Below, piece by piece: positions 8,949 to 17,756 of a stretch of 64,000 nucleotides of DNA. The stretch covers positions 124,001 to 188,000 of the forward strand of contig JASGKF010000001.1 of assembly GCA_047600765.1 (NCBI GenBank). Direction: 5' to 3'. This DNA comes from Viridibacterium sp047600765. GTDB lineage: Bacteria; Pseudomonadota; Gammaproteobacteria; Burkholderiales; Rhodocyclaceae. The notes under the pieces are model-generated. The model saw only the letters and a program-made list of their open reading frames with translations, had not been told where the DNA came from and did no database searches. The first letter of the stretch is position 1. Each line of letters starts with the position of its first letter. The position numbers were made by a program, and so were the translations under genes.

Positions 8949-8968
8949 CGGCACGCCAGCCTCCAGAC

Positions 8969-8991
8969 AACGCCGGCTTCGTGCCGGCGTT
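8969..8991 (+). terminator. Hairpin after ppiB
   Basis: AACGCCGGC and GCCGGCGTT arms around a TTCGT-type loop, ending in a short T run. The T run is weak, so some read-through into lpxH is possible. Confidence 0.6.
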
Positions 8992-9018
8992 TGCACATCC
9001 TGACCTGACACAATCGCC

Positions 9019-9717
9019 GTGATCCATTTCATCTCGGATCTCCACCTGCACGAAAGCCGGCCAGAAACCACGCAAGCGTTTCTCGCCTACCTCGCTGGCC
9101 CGGCTCGCCAGTGCGAAACGCTCTGGATACTCGGTGACCTGTTCGAAGCCTGGACCGGTGACGATGACCTGTCCCTGCCCTTCAACATGCAGATCGCCGA
9201 CGCGCTGGCTGCGCTGACCCAGGCTGGCGTACAGGTCTGCATCATCGTCGGCAATCGCGACTTCCTGATGGGCACGACGTTTGCGACACGCAGTGGGGTG
9301 CAGATCGTGCAGGAGCCCGCGCTACTGCAACTCGGCGAGCACCGCGCGGCGCTGGTTCATGGCGATGCACAGTGCACGGACGACAAACGCTACCAGCGTT
9401 TTCGTCGCATCGTTCGCAATCGCCTTCTGCAAACGGTTTTTCACGCCCTGCCCTTCACCCTGCGTCGTCGCATCGGCTCGAAGCTGCGTGCGCAGAGCGA
9501 AAAATCCAAGTCCGGCAAATCCATGCTCATCATGGACGTCAATCCCGCTGCCATCGCAGCGTTGTTCCAGCAAAGCGGCGCGGATTGGCTCATCCACGGC
9601 CACACCCATCGCCCTGCCATTCACGAACACGCAGAGGGGCAGCGCTTCGTACTGTCAGACTGGCACGACCGCGCGGTCGGCCTTTGCTGGGACGGCAATA
9701 CACTCTCGCCTTTCTGA
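9019..9717 (+). CDS. lpxH: UDP-2,3-diacylglucosamine diphosphatase
   Basis: 232 residues, GTG start. Calcineurin-like metallophosphoesterase motifs in order: DLHL (residues 6-9), GDLFEAW, GNRDF, HGDAQCTDD and GHTHRP. It hydrolyses UDP-2,3-diacylglucosamine to lipid X at the inner membrane, in lipid A synthesis. This confirms a lipopolysaccharide-bearing Gram-negative host. Followed directly by a terminator. Confidence 0.95.
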   Translation: MIHFISDLHLHESRPETTQAFLAYLAGPARQCETLWILGDLFEAWTGDDDLSLPFNMQIADALAALTQAGVQVCIIVGNRDFLMGTTFATRSGVQIVQEPALLQLGEHRAALVHGDAQCTDDKRYQRFRRIVRNRLLQTVFHALPFTLRRRIGSKLRAQSEKSKSGKSMLIMDVNPAAIAALFQQSGADWLIHGHTHRPAIHEHAEGQRFVLSDWHDRAVGLCWDGNTLSPF

Positions 9718-9723
9718 CAGGCA

Positions 9724-9753
9724 ACAAAAAAGCACCCGCAGGTGCTTTTTTGT
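9724..9753. terminator. Bidirectional intrinsic terminator between lpxH and cytochrome c genes
   Basis: Perfect 13-nt arms (ACAAAAAAGCACC / GGTGCTTTTTTGT) with a 4-nt loop; T-runs on both strands serve the convergent units. Confidence 0.9.
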
Positions 9754-9770
9754 CTCGCAAGCGTTCTGGA

Positions 9771-10088
9771 TCAGCGCTTGACGACCAGACCGCTCTGCTT
9801 CGCGAAGTAGGCAGACAGGTCAGCAATGTCCTGCTCGCTCAGGGGAGCAGCCATGCCCTTCATGACGTCGTTCTTGCGCGTGCCGTTCTTGTACGACTTG
9901 AGTGCCTGCACGAGGTAGTCCTCGTTCTGGCCAGCCAGCTTCGGGAAGGTCGGCACGGCGCTATTGCCATCCGCACCATGGCAGGCCGCACAAGCGGCCG
10001 ACTTGGCCTGACCCTTGGCAGCGTCGCCACCGGCTTGTACCTGGGTTGCGACGAGTGCGCAGGCGACCAGCATCAAAATCTTGTTCAT
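9771..10088 (-). CDS. Small c-type cytochrome (c553/c4-like), exported
   Basis: About 105 residues. ATG at 10088 (AGGAAG 6 nt upstream) is preferred to the upstream GTG at 10103. A signal peptide (NKILMLVACALVATQVQAG) precedes one haem-binding CAACH motif, with the distal Met in MKGMAAPLS. It probably carries electrons in the periplasm between the bc1 complex and terminal oxidases. Its partner cytochrome lies 11 nt upstream in the same orientation. Confidence 0.9.
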   Translation of the reverse strand: MNKILMLVACALVATQVQAGGDAAKGQAKSAACAACHGADGNSAVPTFPKLAGQNEDYLVQALKSYKNGTRKNDVMKGMAAPLSEQDIADLSAYFAKQSGLVVKR

Positions 10089-10099
10089 GGTCGGCTTCC

Positions 10100-10417
10100 T
10101 CACTTCTTCGCGTAATAGGCGGCGACGTCGGCCATATCCTGCTCGGACAGGCTGGCGGCGATGCTGTTCATGTCGGGATGCTTGCGATCACCCGACTTGT
10201 AGGCCTGCAGGGCGCTGACGATATAGGCCGCATGCTGGCCACCCAGCTTGGGCACCTTGTAAGTCGTCGGGAAGGTCACCTGGTAGCCAGGGATGCCATG
10301 ACAGCCGATACACATGGAAATCTTCTTCTTGGCGATCTCGGGACGTCCCTCTGCGGCATGTGCCGTCAGCGTCGTCAGACCGAGGCCAGCAGCCAGAATC
10401 AGCGCCTTGGTTTTCAT
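10100..10417 (-). CDS. Small c-type cytochrome (class I), exported
   Basis: 105 residues: signal peptide (KTKALILAAGLGLTTLTAHA), haem motif CIGCH, then PKLGGQHAAYIVSALQAYK and DMNSIAASLSEQDMADVAAY typical of cytochrome c4/c553 domains, including the distal Met. Forms a pair with the next cytochrome; together they resemble the two halves of a dihaem cytochrome c4 encoded separately (inference). Confidence 0.9.
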   Translation of the reverse strand: MKTKALILAAGLGLTTLTAHAAEGRPEIAKKKISMCIGCHGIPGYQVTFPTTYKVPKLGGQHAAYIVSALQAYKSGDRKHPDMNSIAASLSEQDMADVAAYYAKK

Positions 10418-10529
10418 GTTGCCTCTCTGAAGTCGGAAAACTGTATTACGTCAGCGATTTGAGAATCAGTCACTGTCCAGCGCCATTAACCGCGCTGGAA
10501 ACCGGGGGATTTTACAGGGCCTGCCCAGT

Positions 10530-11108
10530 TCAGGCGCGCCCGCGCTGAAGAATTTTGCGTGCCCAGAACAGGCAGGAAATGGTCTTGGCGTCCGTGATCA
10601 AGCCCTCCAGCACCGCCTGTTCTGCATCTTCGAGCGTCATCTCGAAAACGTCCAGAAACTCGCCCGGATCGAGGCGTTGCCCTTCGAAATGCAGATCCTG
10701 CGCAAGAAAGACCTCGATGCGCTCGCTGGAATAGGCGATGCAGGGATGCAGGGTGGCAATGTGCTCCCAGCGATCCGCGCGGTAGCCCGTTTCCTCCAGC
10801 AGCTCACGCTGCGCACAGGCCAGCTCGGTTTCGTCCGGATCCAGCTTGCCGGCCGGGAATTCGACCATGGGGCGGCCGATGGGGTAGCGGAACTGGCGCT
10901 CCATGACGAACACGCCGGGGCGCAGCTCCGCGATCACCACACAGGCGCCCGGATGGCGAATGTACTCACGCACGGACTCGCTGCCATCCGGCAGTTTCAC
11001 TTCGTCGCGCCAGGCTTTGAGCATGTAGCCATTGAGCAACTGCTCGCTGGCTATCCCGATCTCGTCGAGATGATCTCCGGACGGAATCGACACCTCAGAA
11101 CGAACCAT
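10530..11108 (-). CDS. Nudix hydrolase, ADP-ribose pyrophosphatase type
   Basis: 192 residues with an intact Nudix box (GKLDPDETELACAQRELLEE, then TGY) preceded by MVEFPA, as in NudF-like ADP-sugar pyrophosphatases. The start overlaps the nuoN end by 14 nt, placing it at the tail of the complex I operon. A later GTG (giving MSIPSGDHLDE) is an alternative start. Substrate is not provable from sequence; ADP-ribose or NADH-related compounds are usual. Confidence 0.88.
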   Translation of the reverse strand: MVRSEVSIPSGDHLDEIGIASEQLLNGYMLKAWRDEVKLPDGSESVREYIRHPGACVVIAELRPGVFVMERQFRYPIGRPMVEFPAGKLDPDETELACAQRELLEETGYRADRWEHIATLHPCIAYSSERIEVFLAQDLHFEGQRLDPGEFLDVFEMTLEDAEQAVLEGLITDAKTISCLFWARKILQRGRA

Positions 11109-12654
11109 TCATCACGATGCTGAGAATGCTCATCGACAGGTGCGGGAAGAGGCCCAGTACGGCAAGCATCAGGACGTTGAGCGACAAGGCGATCTTTACA
11201 CCAACGCCACCCATGATCGGTGCCGTCTCGACGGGTTCATCGAAGAACATCAGCTTGACGATGCGCAGGTAGTAGAACGCACCAACCAGCGACATCATGA
11301 CAGCCAGCACGGCCAGCCAGAGGTGATCGGTTGCGACGACAAATTGCAGCACGAGGAACTTGGCGAAGAAGCCGACGAAGAACGGGATGCCTGCCATCGA
11401 GAACATCACGACAGCCATCATTCCCGCCCACCAGCTGCTGCGGCGATTCAGTCCCTTGAAGTCATCGATGTTGTCGGCTTCGAAACCCGAGCGCGTCATC
11501 AGCATCAGGATGCCGAAGGCGGCCAGCGTCGTCAGCACATAGGTCACAACGTAGAACAACGATGCCGCATACGCATTGCCCGCGTGATAGCTGTCGCCAT
11601 TGACCACGCCCGAGGTCAGGCCAAGCAGCATGAAGCCCATGTGCGAAATCGCGGAATAGGCCAGCATGCGCTTGATGTTGGTCTGCGCGATGGCCGCTAC
11701 GTTGCCGAGCACGATGGACGCTGCCGCAAGCAGGATAAGCATGTGCTGCCACTGCTCGGCAAAGGCCCAGAAAGCGATCGCGATCATGCGGAATGCCATG
11801 GCAAACGCGGCCAGCTTGGGTGCCGCACCCAACAGAAGCGTGACCGAGGTCGGCGCGCCCTGATAGACATCGGGGATCCACATGTGGAACGGCGCTGCGC
11901 CCAGCTTGAACGCCACACCGGCCACGACGAAGACCATGCCGAACACCATGATGGTGTTGTTGGCCTGTTGTTCGACGAGGGCACGCGCCACGTCAATGAT
12001 GTTGAGGGTTTGCGTGGCGCCATAAACCATCGAGATGCCATACAGGAGCAAACCGGAGGCCAGCGCGCCGAGCACGAAATACTTCATGCCCGCTTCGGTC
12101 GACTGCACGGAGTCACGATTGATCGCCACCAGGGCGTAAGACGACAGCGACAGCATTTCCAGGCCGAGATAGATCGTCAGCAGGCTGCCCGCGGAAATCA
12201 TCACCAGAATGCCCAGCGCACTGAAAAGCACCAGCAGGTAGTACTCAGCCGAGTCCAGACGGCGGTCAGCAACGTAACGACGACCGTACAACAGGGACAG
12301 TGCCACAGCGATCAGCGCCAGCGGCTTGAGTACGATGGCCAGTCCGTCATTGACGAACATCTGGCCAAAGGTGAAGCACATCTTGCCGGAGGTGGCGCAC
12401 TGCTGGCCCAGCGTGATGCCGGCACCATCCAGCGTCCAGCTCTCGCCGCCAAACATCAAACCAAAATCGATGTTGATCAGGATGGGCGAAGCTGCGAGCA
12501 CTGCTGCAATGATCAGCGATGCCTGAGAGAGCTTGTAGGCAACCTGCCCTGCCCCTTCCCGCACGAACGAGACAACCAGCAGGATGAGGATGGCAGCTGC
12601 CGAGAGAAAGATCTCGGTCAGTGCGGGGTAGAAATCTGGGATCTGGAATTCCAT
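11095..12654 (-). CDS. nuoN: NADH-quinone oxidoreductase subunit N
   Basis: 519 residues, about 14 transmembrane helices, antiporter-like proton-pumping subunit of complex I. Conserved segments include LEMLSLSSYALVA, FKLGAAPFHMWIPDVYQGAP and KRMLAYSAISHMGFMLLG with the key Lys residues of the Mrp-antiporter fold. Last subunit gene of the operon, 59 nt after nuoM. Confidence 0.97.
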   Translation of the reverse strand: MEFQIPDFYPALTEIFLSAAAILILLVVSFVREGAGQVAYKLSQASLIIAAVLAASPILINIDFGLMFGGESWTLDGAGITLGQQCATSGKMCFTFGQMFVNDGLAIVLKPLALIAVALSLLYGRRYVADRRLDSAEYYLLVLFSALGILVMISAGSLLTIYLGLEMLSLSSYALVAINRDSVQSTEAGMKYFVLGALASGLLLYGISMVYGATQTLNIIDVARALVEQQANNTIMVFGMVFVVAGVAFKLGAAPFHMWIPDVYQGAPTSVTLLLGAAPKLAAFAMAFRMIAIAFWAFAEQWQHMLILLAAASIVLGNVAAIAQTNIKRMLAYSAISHMGFMLLGLTSGVVNGDSYHAGNAYAASLFYVVTYVLTTLAAFGILMLMTRSGFEADNIDDFKGLNRRSSWWAGMMAVVMFSMAGIPFFVGFFAKFLVLQFVVATDHLWLAVLAVMMSLVGAFYYLRIVKLMFFDEPVETAPIMGGVGVKIALSLNVLMLAVLGLFPHLSMSILSIVMNGSF

Positions 12655-12713
12655 GTTTTGCCTGTCGGGCGAAGTCCTGTTCGATTTGCCTGAGTACTGT
12701 TGGGTATTTCCGG

Positions 12714-14210
12714 TCAGAGCTTGCCGGCAGCAACGTGCTTGAGCAGCTGATCAACCGAGGCATGCATCACGTCGGTCACAGGCGCCGGATAGAGGCCCAT
12801 CACCAGCACGCAGATAGCCAGCACGGCCAGGAAGACGAACTCACGACGATTGATGTCAGTAAGTTCCGAGACATGCGGGTTGGCAATCGCACCGAACACC
12901 ACGCGCTTGTACATCCACAAGGTATAGGCAGCACCTACGATCAGGGTTGTCGCAGCCGCGAAGCCGACCCAGAAGTCGAACTGCACCGCGCCAAGCGCCA
13001 CCATGAATTCACCCACAAAACCACTGGTGCCAGGCAAGCCGGAGTTGGCCATCGCGAAGAGCATGAAGAACGCGGCAAACTTGGGCATGGTATTGACCAC
13101 GCCACCGTAGTCCGCGATCTGGCGGCTGTGCATGCGGTCGTAGAGCACACCGATACACAGGAACATCGCGCCTGACACGAAACCGTGCGAAATCATCTGC
13201 ACCAGCGCACCTTCAACGCCCAACGCGTTGAACATGAAGAAGCCCAGCGTCACGAAGCCCATGTGCGAGATCGACGAATACGCCACCAGCTTCTTCATGT
13301 CGGTCTGCACCAGCGCGACGAAGCCGATGTAGATCACAGCGATGAGTGACAGCGTGATCATCAGCGGAGCGAAATACTGGCTGGCATCCGGCACGACGGG
13401 CAGCGAGAACCGCAGGAAACCATAAGCACCCAGCTTCAGGCCGATGGCCGCCAGCACCACCGAACCACCCGTGGGCGCTTCGACGTGGGCATCCGGCAAC
13501 CAGGTATGCACCGGCCACATCGGCACCTTGACCGCGAAGGACAGCAGGAAAGCCCAGAAGATCCACTTCTGTGCCGTCAGACCCAGACTCAGTTCATGCC
13601 AGTCCTGGATGTTGAAACTGCCGCCGGAATGGATGAACAGGTAGATGAAAGCCACCAGCATCAGCAGCGAGCCGAGCAGTGTGTAGAGGAAGAACTTGAA
13701 AGCCGCGTACACACGGTTGGCGCCGCCCCAGATACCGATGATCAGATACAGCGGAATCAGCGAGGCCTCGAAGAACACGTAGAACAGCACCGCGTCCATG
13801 GACGAGAAGATGCCGTTGAGCAGGCCTGACATGATCAGGAAGGCGGCCATGTACTGCGACACCTTGTTCTGGATCACCTCCCAGCCGGCCACCACCACGA
13901 TCAGGGTGATGAAGCTGTTGAGCACCACGAACGGCATCGAGATGCCGTCTACGCCGAGGCTGTAGTTGATGCGGATGTAAGGAATCCAGGCCGCGTGCTC
14001 CTGGAACTGCATGGCTGCGCTGCTCGCATCGAAATGCGTGAACAGCGGAATCGCCGCGGCAAGCCCGGCCAGCGCCGCCAACAGGGCGATGAAGCGCGCG
14101 ACCTGCGCATTGCGGTCACCGCCGGTGCACAGGGCCAGCAAGCCGCCGAAGATCGGTATCCAGATCGAGAGACTGAGGTAAGGCACAGCGGTCATCACGT
14201 TTTCCGTCAT
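12714..14210 (-). CDS. nuoM: NADH-quinone oxidoreductase subunit M
   Basis: 498 residues; antiporter-like membrane subunit. NYSLGVDGISMPFVVLNSF, KVPMWPVHTWLPDAHVEAPT (with the discontinuous-helix Lys) and KKLVAYSSISHMGFVTLG are all present. Encoded 13 nt after nuoL. Length and motifs normal. Confidence 0.97.
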   Translation of the reverse strand: MTENVMTAVPYLSLSIWIPIFGGLLALCTGGDRNAQVARFIALLAALAGLAAAIPLFTHFDASSAAMQFQEHAAWIPYIRINYSLGVDGISMPFVVLNSFITLIVVVAGWEVIQNKVSQYMAAFLIMSGLLNGIFSSMDAVLFYVFFEASLIPLYLIIGIWGGANRVYAAFKFFLYTLLGSLLMLVAFIYLFIHSGGSFNIQDWHELSLGLTAQKWIFWAFLLSFAVKVPMWPVHTWLPDAHVEAPTGGSVVLAAIGLKLGAYGFLRFSLPVVPDASQYFAPLMITLSLIAVIYIGFVALVQTDMKKLVAYSSISHMGFVTLGFFMFNALGVEGALVQMISHGFVSGAMFLCIGVLYDRMHSRQIADYGGVVNTMPKFAAFFMLFAMANSGLPGTSGFVGEFMVALGAVQFDFWVGFAAATTLIVGAAYTLWMYKRVVFGAIANPHVSELTDINRREFVFLAVLAICVLVMGLYPAPVTDVMHASVDQLLKHVAAGKL

Positions 14211-14223
14211 TCTTGTATGGGGC

Positions 14224-16311
14224 TCAGGCCAGCACGCTCAGCAAACGGCTCAACCAGCTGGCAGGGAACATCCAGACCAGCAAGGTTGCAACACCGAGGA
14301 TCACCCAGAAGGCATAGGTATAGACGTAGCCGGTCTGCACGAGGCGCGAAGCGCGCGACAACCAGCCCACGGCAGCGGCCGAACCATTGACCAGCACGCC
14401 ATCGATCACGGTCTGGTCACCAGCCTTCCAGAGGCCACGGCCCAGTACGCGCGCACCGGCGGCGAACACGATCTCGTTGAAGCGATCAAAGTAGTACTTG
14501 TTGTCGAGCAGGCGGTGCAGGCCCGAAAAGCGCTTCTGGATTGCTGCAGGAATATCCGGACGCTTGAGATAGAAGAACCAGGACAGCGCAACACCACCCA
14601 TGGCCAGCCAGAACGGCAGCGACGTCAGCCCGTGCAGGGCCATGCCGACCGGACCATGGAATTCATGCGCGAGCTCGCCCAGCACATTGTTGGCTTCAGC
14701 GATGGTCACAACACCCTTGAACCATTCGCCGAACAGCATCGGGTCGATGGTGAAGAAACCGATGATCACCGAGGGGATGGCCAGCAGCACCAGCGGCAAG
14801 GTCACCACCCAGGGCGACTCATGCGGCTTCTGCCCCGGAGCAAGCCCATGGTGATGCTCATCGTGCGCGTCGTCATGAGCGGCGTCGTGGTGCTCGTCGG
14901 CATGCTCAGCTTCGTGGCCATGATCATCGTGATGCTCATGCGCCTTTCCGAAACGCTCTTCGCCGTGGAAGACGAGGAAGTACATGCGGAACGAATAGAA
15001 GGCCGTGATGAACACGCCAAGGATCACGCAGAAGTAGGCATAGCTGGAACCCCAGCGATGCGACTCGGCGACGGCTTCGATGATCGAGTCCTTGGAGTAG
15101 AAACCGGACAGGAAGGGGAAACCGATCAACGCCAGCGAGCCAAGCAGCGAGGTGATCCAGGTGATCTTCATGTACTTGCGCAGACCGCCCATGTTGCGCA
15201 TGTCCTGATCGTGGTGCATACCGATGATGACCGAGCCCGCGCCCAAGAACAGCAGCGCCTTGAAGAAGGCGTGCGTCATCAGGTGAAAGACCGCGGCCGG
15301 GTAAGCCGACACACCCAGCGCAACCGTCATGTAGCCGAGCTGCGATAGCGTCGAGTACGCCACGACACGCTTGATGTCGTTCTGGACAATGCCAAGGAAA
15401 CCCATGAACAGCGCGGTCGTCGCACCGATCACCAGCACGAAGGACAAAGCTGCGTCAGACAACTCGAACAGCGGCGACATGCGCGTCACCATGAAGATGC
15501 CCGCCGTCACCATGGTCGCAGCGTGGATCAGCGCGGAGATCGGCGTCGGGCCTTCCATCGAGTCCGGCAGCCAGACGTGCAGCGGCACTTGCGCCGACTT
15601 GCCCATTGCGCCGATGAACAGGCAGACGCAAATCGCCGTCATCAGCGGCCAGCCCGTGGCGGGTACTTCCAGCTTCGCCAGCTCGGAGGCCTTGGCAAAC
15701 ACCGTCGCGTAATCAAGCGAACCTGCAAACGCGGCAATCAGGCCGATGCCCAGCAGGAAGCCGAAGTCACCCACACGGTTGACGAGGAATGCCTTGAGGT
15801 TGGCATAGATCGCCGTCGGACGCGTGTACCAGAAACCGATCAGCAGATAAGAGACGAGGCCCACTGCTTCCCAGCCGAAGAACAGCTGCAGGAAGTTGTT
15901 GCTCATGACCAGCATGAGCATCGAGAAGGTGAACAGCGAGATGTAGCTGAAGAAGCGCTGATAGCCCGGATCTTCGGACATGTAGCCGATGGTGTAGATG
16001 TGCACCATCAGCGACACGAAGGTCACGACCAGCATCATCATCACGGTCAGCTGGTCGATGAGGAAGCCGACCTCGAACTTGATGCCACCACTCGTGGCCC
16101 AGGTGTAGAGCGCACCGTTGAAGGTGTTGCCAGCCTGAACATCGTCGAAGATGACCAGCGAGGCAATGAGCGCCACGAGCACGCCGAGAATGGTCACGAC
16201 GTGCGCCGCGGTGCGGCCGATGACACGACCGAACAAGCCCGCGAGAACGGAGCCAGCCAGCGGCGCGAGGGGAACGAGGAGATAGAGTTTCTGCATTGAG
16301 CTCATCATCAA
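14224..16311 (-). CDS. nuoL: NADH-quinone oxidoreductase subunit L (with His/Asp-rich loop)
   Basis: 695 residues, the largest antiporter-like subunit with its C-terminal lateral helix. VGDFGFLLGIGLI, KSAQVPLHVWLPDSMEGPTP and KRVVAYSTLSQLGYMTVALG are intact. Residues about 455-490 form a loop very rich in His, Asp, Glu and Ala (for example HEHHDDHGHEAEHADEHHDA) between two membrane segments, possibly metal-binding; similar acidic/His loops occur in other betaproteobacterial NuoL proteins. Overlaps nuoK by 4 nt. Confidence 0.97.
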   Translation of the reverse strand: MMMSSMQKLYLLVPLAPLAGSVLAGLFGRVIGRTAAHVVTILGVLVALIASLVIFDDVQAGNTFNGALYTWATSGGIKFEVGFLIDQLTVMMMLVVTFVSLMVHIYTIGYMSEDPGYQRFFSYISLFTFSMLMLVMSNNFLQLFFGWEAVGLVSYLLIGFWYTRPTAIYANLKAFLVNRVGDFGFLLGIGLIAAFAGSLDYATVFAKASELAKLEVPATGWPLMTAICVCLFIGAMGKSAQVPLHVWLPDSMEGPTPISALIHAATMVTAGIFMVTRMSPLFELSDAALSFVLVIGATTALFMGFLGIVQNDIKRVVAYSTLSQLGYMTVALGVSAYPAAVFHLMTHAFFKALLFLGAGSVIIGMHHDQDMRNMGGLRKYMKITWITSLLGSLALIGFPFLSGFYSKDSIIEAVAESHRWGSSYAYFCVILGVFITAFYSFRMYFLVFHGEERFGKAHEHHDDHGHEAEHADEHHDAAHDDAHDEHHHGLAPGQKPHESPWVVTLPLVLLAIPSVIIGFFTIDPMLFGEWFKGVVTIAEANNVLGELAHEFHGPVGMALHGLTSLPFWLAMGGVALSWFFYLKRPDIPAAIQKRFSGLHRLLDNKYYFDRFNEIVFAAGARVLGRGLWKAGDQTVIDGVLVNGSAAAVGWLSRASRLVQTGYVYTYAFWVILGVATLLVWMFPASWLSRLLSVLA

Positions 16312-16613
16312 CCCTTCAGGCTGTCCAGGTCATCGACGTGAATCGAACGCATGTTGCGGAACAGCACCACGAGGATCGCAAGACCGATAGCCGACTCAGC
16401 AGCCGCAACGGTCAGGATGAAGAAAACGAAGAGCTGGCCATCGGGATCCTGGAAGTAGGACGAGAAGGCCACGAAGTTCATGTTCACCGCCAGCAGCATC
16501 AGTTCGATGGCCATCAGCAGCACGATGAGATTCTTGCGGTTCAGGAAGATGCCGACCACGCTGATTGCGAACAGAACGGCGCCGAGGACGAGTACATGGG
16601 ACAAGGGCAACAT
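16308..16613 (-). CDS. nuoK: NADH-quinone oxidoreductase subunit K
   Basis: 101 residues, three transmembrane helices with the conserved Glu residues of this MrpC-like subunit (LLMAIELMLLAVNMNFVAF and TVAAAESAIGLAI). Stop overlaps the nuoL ATG; 2 nt after nuoJ. Confidence 0.97.
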   Translation of the reverse strand: MLPLSHVLVLGAVLFAISVVGIFLNRKNLIVLLMAIELMLLAVNMNFVAFSSYFQDPDGQLFVFFILTVAAAESAIGLAILVVLFRNMRSIHVDDLDSLKG

Positions 16614-16615
16614 GA

Positions 16616-17251
16616 TTACTCCCCCTCTTTCGGCGACACGCTTGTCGTCACACCGGGCTCGACGGGCATGCTCACGATGCGCATGCGATCAGCCGCCTTG
16701 ACCGCGATCTGGTCAGCCGGATTGACGTACTTGAGGCCTTGGCGACGACGGTAGGTCAGCGCCACGGCTGCGATCATGGCGACCAGCAGAATCAGCGAAG
16801 CAATCTCGAACGGGTAGGCGTACTGCGTGAACAGCTGCTGCGCCAGTTCCTGTGTATTGCTGTGGGTGGCCGCGGGCGCTGCAGGCTGCGGCACTTCAGC
16901 CAGCTGGAAGTACGGCTTGTTCAGCACGGCCGCCATCTCGGCCACCATCACCAGAGCAACGAGCAAGCCCACAGGCAGATAGCGCCAGAAGCCTTCGCGA
17001 ATGCGATCGATATTGATGTCCAGCATCATCACCACGAACAGGAACAGCACCATCACCGCACCGACATAGATGAGCACGATGGCGATGGCCAGGAACTCGG
17101 CGTGCATCAGCATCCAGATGCAGCCCGAGGTCACGAATGCGAGCACGAGGAACAGCGCCGCATGCACCGGATTTTTCGCCGTAATGACCAGCAGTCCCGA
17201 GATCACCAGGACCGTGGCAAAGGCATAGAAAAGAAGGGTCGAGATTTCCAT
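16616..17251 (-). CDS. nuoJ: NADH-quinone oxidoreductase subunit J
   Basis: 211 residues from ATG 17251 (MEISTLLFYAFATVLVISGL). Five membrane helices; GAVMVLFLFVVMMLDINIDR is the conserved J segment. The open frame continues upstream, but that extension overlaps nuoI and has no family match, so I exclude it. Confidence 0.96.
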   Translation of the reverse strand: MEISTLLFYAFATVLVISGLLVITAKNPVHAALFLVLAFVTSGCIWMLMHAEFLAIAIVLIYVGAVMVLFLFVVMMLDINIDRIREGFWRYLPVGLLVALVMVAEMAAVLNKPYFQLAEVPQPAAPAATHSNTQELAQQLFTQYAYPFEIASLILLVAMIAAVALTYRRRQGLKYVNPADQIAVKAADRMRIVSMPVEPGVTTSVSPKEGE

Positions 17252-17259
17252 GTGTTCTC

Positions 17260-17748
17260 TCAGCGGTACTGCGCCTCGACAGCGCGGTCCTTCGCTATCT
17301 GTTCTTCGTAGCGCTCGCCCACGGCAAGCAGCATGTTCTTCGTGTAGTACAGATCGCCCCGCTGTTCGCCGTGATACTCGAACACACGGGTTTCGACGAT
17401 GGCATCCACCGGGCACGCCTCTTCGCAGAAACCGCAGAAGATGCACTTGGTCAGGTCGATGTCGTAACGCGTCGTGCGACGCGAGCCGTCGTCACGCTGC
17501 GCAGATTCGATGGTGATCGCCATGGCCGGGCAAACCGCTTCACAAAGCTTGCAGGCAATGCAGCGCTCTTCCCCGTTGGGATAACGACGCAGCGCATGCA
17601 GACCGCGGAAGCGCGGGCTCTGCGGAGTCTTTTCTTCCGGGAACTGCACGGTGATCTTGCGCGCGAACATGTGACGCCCCGTGAGCGCCAGGCCCTTGAG
17701 CAGTTCGAGCAGGACTACCGTACCGAAAAATTCTTTGACTGCACCCAT
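17260..17748 (-). CDS. nuoI: NADH-quinone oxidoreductase subunit I
   Basis: 162 residues from ATG 17748 (MGAVKEFFGTVVLLELLKGL). Two 4Fe-4S motifs, CIACKLCEAVCP and CIFCGFCEEACP, ligate clusters N6a and N6b in the peripheral arm. Upstream in-frame extension into nuoH is rejected. Confidence 0.97.
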   Translation of the reverse strand: MGAVKEFFGTVVLLELLKGLALTGRHMFARKITVQFPEEKTPQSPRFRGLHALRRYPNGEERCIACKLCEAVCPAMAITIESAQRDDGSRRTTRYDIDLTKCIFCGFCEEACPVDAIVETRVFEYHGEQRGDLYYTKNMLLAVGERYEEQIAKDRAVEAQYR

Positions 17749-17756
17749 GATGTTTC

